The notes below the pieces were generated by a model that saw nothing but the letters and a program-made list of their open reading frames with translations, was not told the DNA's origin and did no database searches. From Nematostella vectensis (taxonomy: Eukaryota > Cnidaria > Anthozoa > Actiniaria > Edwardsiidae): 64,000 nucleotides of DNA. The stretch covers positions 10,584,813 to 10,648,812 of the forward strand of contig NC_064041.1 of assembly GCF_932526225.1 (NCBI RefSeq). The letters run 5' to 3'. Below are positions 55,401-64,000 of the stretch, piece by piece. Both the position numbers and the translations under genes were made by a program. How positions within the stretch are numbered: position 1 is the first letter of the stretch; every line of letters starts with the position of its first letter.

Positions 55401-58400
55401 ATTGTGTCTCTTTTATCTTCGTTTTGCTAGAGATGAATGCAGCATTACTTCGCCCCTGTTCTTTGTGAAGCGACCTGGAATGCGCATCGGAGCTGAACTT
55501 CTGCGCGTACAGCTTCCACACGCGACGGGTGAACACAAAAGACACCGCAATGAAAACGCCTTGAGCTGTCGTGAAAATCACAAACGGGAACATGAGATAC
55601 TCGGAGATAAACGCGGCGAGAATGCCAAAGACCCACGCGAAACCCATCAGGGACGCAATCTTGGCGTACACGGCGATGTCACGCTTTTGGTCACCCTCGT
55701 TAACAGCTGCACGTGACTGTTGCTTGGCAACGCGGATGGCTTTGACTGTCAAAACGAAGAATACTGCGTTCCATACCAGGGCCAGCGAAACAGGAATGAC
55801 AAAGATGTAGAGATTAGCATCACCATTGTTGATCCAGCATCCTTTGCTGCCACCATATCGTATAGCAAAAGCCCCTGATTGGTCCAGTGCTGTGAGAATA
55901 ATAACCAGAACAAATACCGAGAGATAGCCAATGGCGAGACGCTTCATGATTCGCTGACGCTGTTTTGCTTTGTCTGATCTCATCGCTGATTGGCCACTAA
56001 ACGAAAAAGCCCGCCATGTGTCAAATGCTATGATCGACATCCATGAAAACGAGGCAAGGAATGCATAGTGGAAAACAATGGCGATGAAAACGCAACCAGC
56101 CTTAGAACCGGTTTGACCGGATCCGACCAGAAACAGGAATTGTGCCAACAGAATCGAGATAGACAAGTTTAACAGGTTTACACCGGGTGCCGTACGTAGC
56201 TCACTAAACAAGGAATATGTCACTACCACAACCAACAGACAAGCCACTGACAGTATCAGTCCAACATAGGTCAGCACCGTCAATGCTAGTTCAACATTGG
56301 AGGACCCTCCTATTTCTATCCGTTGTTTCTTAGTATAAGACTTGTCTGTGAAGTTACTACAAATAGTAGCAGTCTTATTTTCATTGACGGTATACTGATC
56401 AAATTGGTATACTCTCCGTGTGGCATTATGGAACAAAGACTTGTTGGAAAGTATAACATATTCATAGCTTTCTATGAAAATGTAACTTCCGGTGCAATTG
56501 TCAGAAGTAGCCAGTCTCTTCCGGCAGACCACAACAGTTCCTACAGGGACTTTGTGTGAAATACCCGATTTCTCGGATGTTTCATTCGAGTAGAAGTCTT
56601 TCTTGTTAAAGGTGTCTCCAGTCTTGTTAACGTACACCTCCCCCGTTGGCGTAACAGTGTATTCCCCAGGGGGGTAGTGTTCAACGTTAACACAGCTGAG
56701 TCGTCTGAAGGTGGCTTTGAGAACTGTGAAAATTTCATTGTCTATAAGCCATTCGATTGGCTCCTTGAATTGAACCAGATCGTCGAAGGTCCGTGACATG
56801 GAGCGTTTTCGCCTCTTCGCTGTTGAATTATCTTCCACTGTCACATCAAATACAAAAATATCGACATCGATATCACGAATAATCTCGCGCGCGAGATTGC
56901 CTATGGTTGTCACATTCAGGCTAAAGGTTTCAGCCAAACTCCCAATGATGAGAACCTGAGAAAGAAAAGAAATTGGCACGCTATTCTTGGATAATCGCGT
57001 AACCCATAATGCAACGCGAAACTCGTCAAAGCGCGAGGAGCCTGGTATCGAATCCGGCACGAACGCGGCCTTTCGACACATCTCCAAATAAGGATCGTAA
57101 ACTTCGTCTATGTCACATTCAATTTTCACTTTTTGAAACTTGGGATTTGGGTCCTGGTCGTCTCCGATGTTCATGACGATAGAGAAGGGTTTACTGGGCC
57201 CTGTCATAGTGTCCCCTTTAGGCAACGGTCCGCAGAGGAGTGGGGGGCTATTTGTATCGACCATTTCGCACGCAGCGCAGTAGATATTTCTGTAATTTAC
57301 TCGGTCGTGCCACACGACGCTAAGAGGGAAGACGTGGCAGAGGTCACGGTACTCTGAGAACATGTTCTCACAAGGGTTCTTGATGTCGTAGCATTGTCGT
57401 CTCGGTTGAGAATCAGTTGGTTTCCAAGTCACATATGAGCAATACTCCAATAGAAACTTTATGGTTTCTGTTCTTGAGAAGCCTTCCGGTGGTGAGAGTT
57501 CACAATTCATGTCCAAACCGTAGAACCTCATGTCGCTTGTCTTGACGCCGTGACATGCGGCGCAATGCCTGTTCTTGAACGTCTTCCCTTCGGCGGTGGT
57601 TACAGGGATAACGCTGTCGTAATTCTGGGACGTCATTTTTTCATTTGACTTGCATTTCTGGGAGACGCTTTCCTCGGTCGAGTTCCATGGACACACTGTG
57701 ATCATCCAGATATCATAGACTCGAAAGTTGCTCACACACTCGTATAATTGTAGGGGGAGCAGAGGCCTACCCTGGGCTACCTCGGGGCAAAAAGTGTCGA
57801 AGTCTGCGCAGCAGTCTTTGAAAAACGTGCAATATGGATCACAACGGCATTCGTTAAGCTCATCTTTCCTTCCGTAATCCATACCGGCTGTGCACCTTCC
57901 TCTGCAGGAATGAATCCCGGTGCAGTTGATGAATAAGGGTGGCGGTGGCGGTGCTGGTGTTGTTTGGGGTTGCGATGTCACCGTTGCTGACTGGTTTGCC
58001 GTCATCGGTGTTGAAGTCGTGTTCACATTTGCGCCGCTTCTTAGTCCTCTGCGGTGTCTTTCCAACTCGCGGTCACACTCAGACGTCACTTTATCCCTCA
58101 GACGTCTCTCCTTCAAGTACAATCGGGGTTCAACCAAACTTATCGACCGTGCAACAGGACCTGAGAGCATCTTGTTGAATCTTTTCATATTAATTTGGTC
58201 AGTTCTGGCGATTTTGGCTCTATTATACCAGTCTTTTTCAACCTTGCTTCTTCTTTCACCGTTCATGGCTTCTCTAAAATTCCTGCGCCATTGCCTTTGA
58301 GAGCTTTCTAAACGTTTTCTATCTCTACCGTTCCTTTTTTCGACGTTGTCAATGGATTGCTCAATAATCTTCTCGATTTCACCGTCTTCATCCATCGATC

Positions 58401-58467
58401 CATTTCCCGGGATGGCTACCAAACAAACCAATACAAAGCTTAAGGCAATTATTGCCGATTTAGTCAT
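55357..58467 (-). CDS. Somatomedin-B / Methuselah-like family B GPCR, copy B (extended C-terminus)
   Basis: Intronless, 1036 aa. Same architecture as copy A: signal peptide, shorter Pro run, somatomedin-B domain, Cys-rich ectodomain with HCAACHG and YCAACEM, and a seven-helix secretin/Methuselah-type core. There are scattered replacements, mostly in the ectodomain (for example LYECVSN for WYECVSN), while the transmembrane part is nearly unchanged. The stop codon of copy A is lost by a single base change (minus-strand TGA to TGT). Translation therefore continues 13 residues (CHRTTKKTDTVVT) into the adjoining minisatellite. An upstream in-frame ATG at 58524 could add 19 residues, but the one before the signal peptide is preferred. 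Confidence 0.9.
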   Translation of the reverse strand: MTKSAIIALSFVLVCLVAIPGNGSMDEDGEIEKIIEQSIDNVEKRNGRDRKRLESSQRQWRRNFREAMNGERRSKVEKDWYNRAKIARTDQINMKRFNKMLSGPVARSISLVEPRLYLKERRLRDKVTSECDRELERHRRGLRSGANVNTTSTPMTANQSATVTSQPQTTPAPPPPPLFINCTGIHSCRGRCTAGMDYGRKDELNECRCDPYCTFFKDCCADFDTFCPEVAQGRPLLPLQLYECVSNFRVYDIWMITVCPWNSTEESVSQKCKSNEKMTSQNYDSVIPVTTAEGKTFKNRHCAACHGVKTSDMRFYGLDMNCELSPPEGFSRTETIKFLLEYCSYVTWKPTDSQPRRQCYDIKNPCENMFSEYRDLCHVFPLSVVWHDRVNYRNIYCAACEMVDTNSPPLLCGPLPKGDTMTGPSKPFSIVMNIGDDQDPNPKFQKVKIECDIDEVYDPYLEMCRKAAFVPDSIPGSSRFDEFRVALWVTRLSKNSVPISFLSQVLIIGSLAETFSLNVTTIGNLAREIIRDIDVDIFVFDVTVEDNSTAKRRKRSMSRTFDDLVQFKEPIEWLIDNEIFTVLKATFRRLSCVNVEHYPPGEYTVTPTGEVYVNKTGDTFNKKDFYSNETSEKSGISHKVPVGTVVVCRKRLATSDNCTGSYIFIESYEYVILSNKSLFHNATRRVYQFDQYTVNENKTATICSNFTDKSYTKKQRIEIGGSSNVELALTVLTYVGLILSVACLLVVVVTYSLFSELRTAPGVNLLNLSISILLAQFLFLVGSGQTGSKAGCVFIAIVFHYAFLASFSWMSIIAFDTWRAFSFSGQSAMRSDKAKQRQRIMKRLAIGYLSVFVLVIILTALDQSGAFAIRYGGSKGCWINNGDANLYIFVIPVSLALVWNAVFFVLTVKAIRVAKQQSRAAVNEGDQKRDIAVYAKIASLMGFAWVFGILAAFISEYLMFPFVIFTTAQGVFIAVSFVFTRRVWKLYAQKFSSDAHSRSLHKEQGRSNAAFISSKTKIKETQFCHRTTKKTDTVVT

Positions 58468-58937
58468 TTCGTGCACAGTTTCGATGGACTCTTTTTCTTC
58501 TCGAGTGGCTTTTACTTTTACCATGCAGGACACTTCTAATTAAAACGGTGAGAATTTGAACAGCGCTTTCGCTCTTAACTGTTTCATATGCAAATTCATG
58601 TCGACTATACTAATAACTAAAATTTTTTTCGCACGTTTTGTTACAGATCAGCAGAGAAAACCGTGTTGACAATAACTTTATGATAGATAATAAATTACAA
58701 TATCTATATCTTATTTTGAGTGTCGTTGGGATAAGAAAATTATATCCGTTTTTGCCGATGGCCTTTTGCAGCTTTAAGAAAGTACCTGCTCTAATAAGGA
58801 CGTGAAATATTGATGAAAGTGCCTAATTTATTATCACTTCCTAAAGATCTTTGTGTTCTAAAAGTATATGTTGGAGTTTAACTATGGTTTGTTTACCCCT
58901 TAAGTTCCGGCTGTGGCAATTGCCTTCCAGTATTATA

Positions 58938-58975
58938 AAGCCAAACGGGAAATTATATTATTTCCCGTTTGGCTT
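58938..58975. other. Perfect 16-bp-stem hairpin, unit B
   Basis: Same sequence and position relative to the receptor as 48741-48778. Confidence 0.85.
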
Positions 58976-60029
58976 AAACAAGAATAATGAAATATTAAAG
59001 TGATCTTGATAGGCCTTGATAATCTTAAGATCCGTCATTAAAAATGGTGTTCGAAACTGTCATAACTACTTCACAATTTCCACAAAGGGGTGATTATTAT
59101 GTGGTCTATGTTTTGAAGGGATAAAACACTGTCTTGTAGAGTCTAGCATGTGAAATGACGTATTGTTTTCTTATAATTTGATAATTTTATTTTCGCTTGA
59201 GACTTGAATCGTATTGTCATACTTTTTTCTCTTCAAGGCTTAGCAGTAGACTTGATAGAATCTTGTAAAGATTAATAAGGAATCTATTGAAAACACTATT
59301 ACATGTGATTTAAACTCCAAAAAGTAACCCGAGGATTAAAAAAAATCATTTTTGCCATAGGACGCCAAACAAAAATATAATGGCCGCATGATTTGCATAG
59401 CTGTTCATGATATTGAAAAAGACAAGAATCAGCTTTAGGGATAGCAAGTGAACTTGTTGAGCCCGCGGTTCGGCAGTGTTATTGTGTTGATTCCCTGCTA
59501 GCTCGACATCACGGTGATCCTGGGTCATAAAACTTCTTGGTCCCTAGTTCGGTTCTAAACAGCTCCTAATGGCAGGGGGTGGGAAGGGCAATTTTCAATA
59601 ACAAAAATCAAACATACACATTATCAGATTTCCAAATAAGTCACCCCCACCCCCCACCCCCTGAACTTGATTAGGAACTGAGGAATTAGGGATCAGGATC
59701 ACCGCGGTTAGCTCGACCAATTACTTATTACTTAGGGCATTATCGCATAAGTCATTTTTGTCGCTTTTTTTATCGTCCTAGGACTGTGTTAGTCGGTAAT
59801 TCCCATTCTTAAACTTGCAGGGATTCATGTTTACTACGTTTTGGCCGCCATCTTGATAAAGAGGCGTAGACTCTAAGCTTTTTAGAATATCACAGGTCTC
59901 CCGCGCGATCGCCCCAGGCTCTGATTGCTCTGATCGCCCCAGCCATTTGTCTCAGTAGTTGATGGTCGCCTCGTGACAGATGTGGATTAAACTAAAGTTT
60001 AGAGAGAGAAAGCATTCCATTAGCCCTCA
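58976..60029. other. Upstream spacer, unit B
   Basis: Colinear with 48779-49829, with scattered substitutions. No gene recognised. Confidence 0.5.
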
Positions 60030-61621
60030 ATAAGTCGAACCCTAGACTACTGTGGCGTTGAAGAAAAAGCTTCCCTTCCCTCGATAAGTCGAACCCTAGA
60101 CTACTGTGCAATACTACTGTGGAATTGATGAAGGAGCTTACCTTCCCCTTGGTAAGTCGAACCCTAGACTGCTGTAAAGTTGATGAAGGAGGTCCCTTTC
60201 CCTAGATAAGTGGAACCCTGGACTGCTGTGGAGTTGATGAAGGAGGTCCCTTTCCCTAGATAAGTCGAACCCTGGACTGCTGTGGAGTAGATGAAAGAGC
60301 TTCCCTTCCCCTCGGTAAGTCGAACCCTAGACTGCTGTAGCGTTGATGAAGAAGGTTCTCTCCCCTCGATAAGTCGAACCCTAGACTGCTGTTGAGATTA
60401 TGGAGGCGGATCTTCTCCCTCGATAAGTCGAACCCTGGACTGCTGTTGAGATTATGGAGGCGGATCTTCTCCCTCGATAAGTCGAACCCTAGACTGCGTT
60501 AGAGTTTATGAAGGAGGTTCCCTCGATAAGTCGAACCCTAGACTGCTGTTGGGATTATGGAGGCGGATCTTCTCCCTCGATAAGTCGAACCCTAGACTGC
60601 TGTTGGGATTATGGAGGCGGATCTTCTCCCTCGATAAGTCGAACCCTAGACTGCTGTTGAGATTATGAAGGCGGATCTTCTCCCTCGATAAGTCGAACCC
60701 TAGACTGCTGTTGAGATTATGGAGGCGGATCTTCCCCCTCGATATGTCGAACCCTAGACTGCTGTTGAGATTATGGAGGCGGATCTTCTCCCTCGATAAG
60801 TCGAACCCTGGACTGCTGTTGAGATTATGGAGGCGGATCTTCCCCCTCGATATGTCGAACCCTAGACTGCTGTTGAGATTATGGAGGCGGATCTTCTCCC
60901 TCGATAAGTCTAACCCTAGACTGCTGTTGAGATTATGGAGGCGGATCTTCCCCCTCGATATGTCGAACCCTAGACTGCTGTTGAGATTATGGAGGCGGAT
61001 CTTCTCCCTCGATAAGTCTAACCCTAGACTGCTGTTGAGATTATGGAGGCGGATCTTCCCCCTCGATATGTCGAACCCTAGACTGCTGTTGAGATTATGG
61101 AGGCGGATCTTCTCCCTCGATAAGTCTAACCCTAGACTGCTGTTGAGATTATGGAGGCGGATCTTCCCCCTCGATAAGTCGAACCATAGACTGCTGTTGA
61201 GATTATGGAGGCGGATCTTCCCCCTCGATAAGTCGAACCATAGACTGCTGTTGAGATTATGGAGGCGGATCTTCTCCCTCGATAAGTCGAACCCTAGACT
61301 GCTGTTGAGATTATGGAGGCGGATCTTCTCCCTCGATAAGTCGAACCATAGACTGATGTTGAGATTATGGAGGCGGATCTTCCCCCTCGATAAGTCGAAC
61401 CATAGACTGCTGTTGAGATTATGGAGGCGGATCTTCCCCCTCGATATGTCGAACCCTAGACTGCTGTTGAGATTATGGAGGCGGATCTTCTCCCTCGATA
61501 AGTCGAACCCTGGACTGCTGTTGAGATTATGGAGGCGGATCTTCCCCCTCGATAAGTCGACCCCTAGACTGCTGTAGAGTTGATGAAGAAGGTTCTCTCC
61601 CCTCGATAAGTCGACCCCTAG
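60030..61621 (-). repeat. 54-bp minisatellite, unit B (about 29 units)
   Basis: Same unit as 49830-50397. The 60700-61550 part alternates two variants (GATAAGTCTAACC/GATATGTCGAACC, CTTCTCC/CTTCCCC), giving a 108-bp higher-order repeat that indicates block-wise expansion. The unit is 18 codons and leaves long open frames on both strands, which I do not regard as genes. It abuts the opsin-like fragment at 61622. Confidence 0.94.
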
Positions 61622-62077
61622 ACTGTACCCCATCCAATGAAGGGTGGCATGAGTACAAGCGCAGAGTATCCCCAGATGACCGTCATGACTTTAATCCCCT
61701 TAGACTTCCATGTGCTCTCGATAGCTTGGATTATGTTGATGTTGGACGAGGTGATGTGATTGTGGATTTCGTATGTCAATGCGGCCATCGTAGCAAATGT
61801 CACACTGCCGGATACGCCAGCGAGATAACCAGTGATTTGGCAAGTCATGACGCTACCTTGCCAATCGGGAACAATCACTGAGATGACGGCCAGCGGGTAG
61901 TTCGACATGAGGACAAGGTTTACTAATACAGATGTTTATGAAATAAGGAGCAAGTTTGAAGTGACGGTTTCCATCTCGGTATAATATTGCGATTGTGATG
62001 AACTGGGCGAAGCCGGCTAGAATGAAAGTTATTAAAACAAAGATTGGGAAAACGATGCCAAGCATTTTGTTTGTCAA
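61622..62077 (-). pseudogene. Opsin-like GPCR fragment, frameshifted and truncated by the minisatellite
   Basis: From ATG at 62077 the minus strand reads a TM1-like segment (MTNKMLGIVFPIFVLITFIL onward to APYFINICIS). After a one-base shift in an A run near 61928 it continues NLVLMSNYPLAVISVI (TM2), CQITGYLAGVSGS (TM3) and KVMTVIWGYSALVLMPPFIG followed by WG (TM4). The last element strongly resembles the opsin TM4 end (W-x-Y...PP-x-x-GW). The ERY position reads TYEIHN. The frame stops at the junction with the 54-bp array, so TM5-TM7 and the retinal Lys are absent. It could be a first exon next to an intronic array, but the frameshift makes a pseudogene more likely. Confidence 0.65.
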
Positions 62078-62099
62078 GATTTAAAGGGAATGTATGGAA

Positions 62100-63376
62100 C
62101 TATGATAGGAATAGACACAATGGCGCGGGATTTTTTTGCATAGCAACGGTGACGTCAGAACCTACGTCTGCCTTAGTAATCAATGATAAAAAAAGCACCG
62201 AATAAGGTCAATGTCGAAAGGGGCGATGGGAGCGAGGAAGAAAATCTGACAAAAGCGCAAGGAGAGGGGAAAGATACGAAAGGAGAAGTAGAGTGCATGA
62301 GAATTATCAGAGGAGAGAGAGCAAAAGATTCAAAATGTCTAAAAGCACTTAGAGGGAAAAATTAAAAATAATATACAATAATAATGATGGTGGTGATGGT
62401 GATGGTGAAGGTGATGGAGATTTTGCATTTATCAAGTTTTCTAGGAATCTCGAAAATCCATGCTATTGAAATTTTTAAAAGTAATAAATGTGATTTCAGG
62501 GAAGGCCCTGGCGCTGGTCGACAAGGAGAAAGGGTCACTGAGCGGGTATTCAAGGGGAGGGCGCGCTAAGCGTGGCCGAAATAGGAGAGAGTGCGCCGAG
62601 CAAGGGCGTAATCAAGGAGAAGGGATTTTGAGCAATGTACCCAGGACTTGCCGAAGAGTGGTGCGCAGGTATAGATTTTTTGTGAAAATGTGTGAATCTG
62701 GTGATTATTGAATAAGGAAAGTTTTCGGGATGCGTTCGCCCTCCGCGCACACTCTTATGAACTACGCGACTCAGGGGGAAGCTGGCCGAAGTTGTAATCA
62801 AGAAGGGAGGGCGCTGAGAAGAGCTGTAACCGAGGATTGCAGGCGCGTACCCAGGATTGACTGAGGGGAGTGGGGGGTGGGTAGGTTTGGGGGGGTTACG
62901 CAGTCAAAGGTATCATATGGAAAAAGCATAGTACTTGAAGATTTCTTAAAAGTTAAAGGGGAGATGAGTTTACCGGGGTTAAATTCCTCCTCTTTTAGGC
63001 AGTCTTAGCTTTACCCGGCACAAATGATAATAATGCATGTCCCCTATTTAAAACACCGCGTGTGTTCCACACATTTTTTGTTTGCTTTTGGAAGTAAATT
63101 TGTTTTAACAACTTCTAGTTGTTATAATCACGTGGAAAACGGAAGAGAGTTAGAAAATTAGGTCTCGGCGGTAGCCTTTCAACGAGGCGCAGGCGAGTGC
63201 CATCATTAATTTGCCACAGACACGTTCCGCGGGAACCGCGCGCATTCCTAAACTGTCTGTCTAGGATCAGGCAGAAATACGGATTTTCCTTTTCTAATAA
63301 GAATATCAAATTTCGTGGGAAACTCAGAGCGAATCGTGGACAGATTGGCCATGGTTCATTGATCGGCGACATAAAG
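62100..63376. other. Right end of unit B, no gene recognised
   Basis: Colinear with the right end of unit A (50465-51867), with a shortened microsatellite at 62388-62418. G-rich and purine-rich; nothing with a recognisable domain. Confidence 0.5.
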
Positions 63377-64000
63377 AAACCTTGCCAGCGACAGACGAAA
63401 AGCACACTTGTATGGGAGATCGATTGGTTCAAAGCAGTTCAAAAAGGCATTAAATTAACGAAGGACAGAAATGCTTCTTTTCAAGGTAAGCGTAAGCGAT
63501 GTCATCTACAGGTATGAGACTAAGCTAATTTCAGGGTATCTTTGTGGAAATTGGCTAAAGAAATTGATACTTGATTTTGGGTGATATCTGCTTTCGAGAA
63601 TCTATCCATTGTATTGACGAAATTAACGGAACATGTTTATTCATCTACAAAAGAAATTCTATTTCTCAAACGTACATTTAAGTAAATTAAGGGGATTTAT
63701 AGGTGTTTGTAAGGAAGTTCTATTTTGTATTTTGCGAGAAACTGAGAATGTATTAAAACTATATAATGCAGGAAAGATATCATTCTTTGAAATACACATA
63801 AATACTCTCAAAACAAACGATTCAAACTCGAATATGATCGACTTAAAGATTCAAAGTGCCACTTAATGGCCCAGTGTCTACCTTCCACAAAGACTCTAAC
63901 AATTCATTGTTTTTGACACGGCGTTTGATAGTTCTCTAATTTATCAGGGTACTTGTCATAGTATCAAACATCGTACGGGGTACGGGTAAGTTAATGAGGC
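63377..64000. other. Unique flank after the duplication
   Basis: Single-copy AT-rich sequence. A plus-strand frame open up to 63517 contains CTTTTCAAG|GTAAGC, a good donor, so a terminal part of an unrecognised exon is possible but unsupported. Confidence 0.4.

Larger units (their letters stand above)
51881..63376. repeat. Tandem segmental duplication, unit B (about 11.5 kb)
   Basis: Second copy of 41786-51867. It is longer because the 54-bp array is about 1.6 kb and about 400 bp of opsin-like sequence is retained. It also has a local ~115-bp duplication near 51990-52200. Genes, hairpin and spacers are in the same order. Confidence 0.95.

Noticed and set aside
60506-61633. 375-codon minus and 288-codon plus open frames
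   Set aside because: They are products of the 54-bp (18-codon) minisatellite unit.
41786-63376. Assembly artefact (two haplotypes placed in tandem) as explanation of the duplication
   Set aside because: Not fully excluded, but the 13-bp templated junction, unique left and right flanks and differing array states favour a real tandem duplication.
63197-63517. 106-codon plus-strand frame crossing the end of unit B
   Set aside because: The homologous segment of unit A (51703-51894) is open only by chance and diverges at the breakpoint; no domain is visible, though the donor-like GTAAGC is noted.

Overview
The window looks like nuclear DNA of an early-branching metazoan, most likely an anthozoan cnidarian. 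This is inference from intron-rich genes with GT-AG junctions, AT-rich introns full of minisatellites and small inverted-repeat transposons, and the mix of opsin-like, Methuselah-like and non-canonical rhodopsin-type receptors. No species can be named from the sequence alone.

Layout. (1) 833-9124, plus strand: the last ten exons of Drosha (second RNase III domain, dsRNA-binding domain, Arg/Ser-rich tail), 359 codons plus stop. (2) 9125-12563: intergenic, with a 27-bp minisatellite split by a 491-bp terminal-inverted-repeat element. (3) 12564-38160, plus strand: a complete 19-exon glomulin gene (571 aa). (4) Nested in glomulin's 8.3-kb eighth intron, same strand, 19791-25360: a five-exon TRIM-type gene (RING, B-box, coiled coil) whose last two exons encode a clear GLEBS motif, the Rae1/Gle2-binding segment best known from Nup98. 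I know of no described TRIM protein with this motif, and it is the strongest novelty here. (5) 38161-41785: gene-poor. (6) 41786-63376: a young tandem segmental duplication (units of about 10.1 and 11.5 kb). Each unit carries an intronless class A-like GPCR (plus), an intronless somatomedin-B/Methuselah-like GPCR (minus), a 54-bp minisatellite and a broken opsin-like fragment (minus).

A recurring theme is tandem arrays that begin at gene junctions. In two Drosha introns and one glomulin intron the repeat unit contains the end of the upstream coding exon plus its 5' splice site. In the glomulin case each unit also carries an acceptor-like site, so the array is a row of potential mini-exons. 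Arrays also overlap the stop-codon region of the Methuselah-like receptors (with loss of the stop in one copy) and, weakly, that of glomulin. Conserved coding sequence in the exons shows that they are the parents and the arrays the derivatives.

Functionally, Drosha makes precursor microRNAs. Glomulin inhibits the RING subunit of cullin-RING ligases, and the gene nested inside it is itself a predicted RING ubiquitin ligase that may dock on Rae1. All exon structures were worked out by eye from splice consensus, reading phase and recalled protein families; no alignment or search was run.
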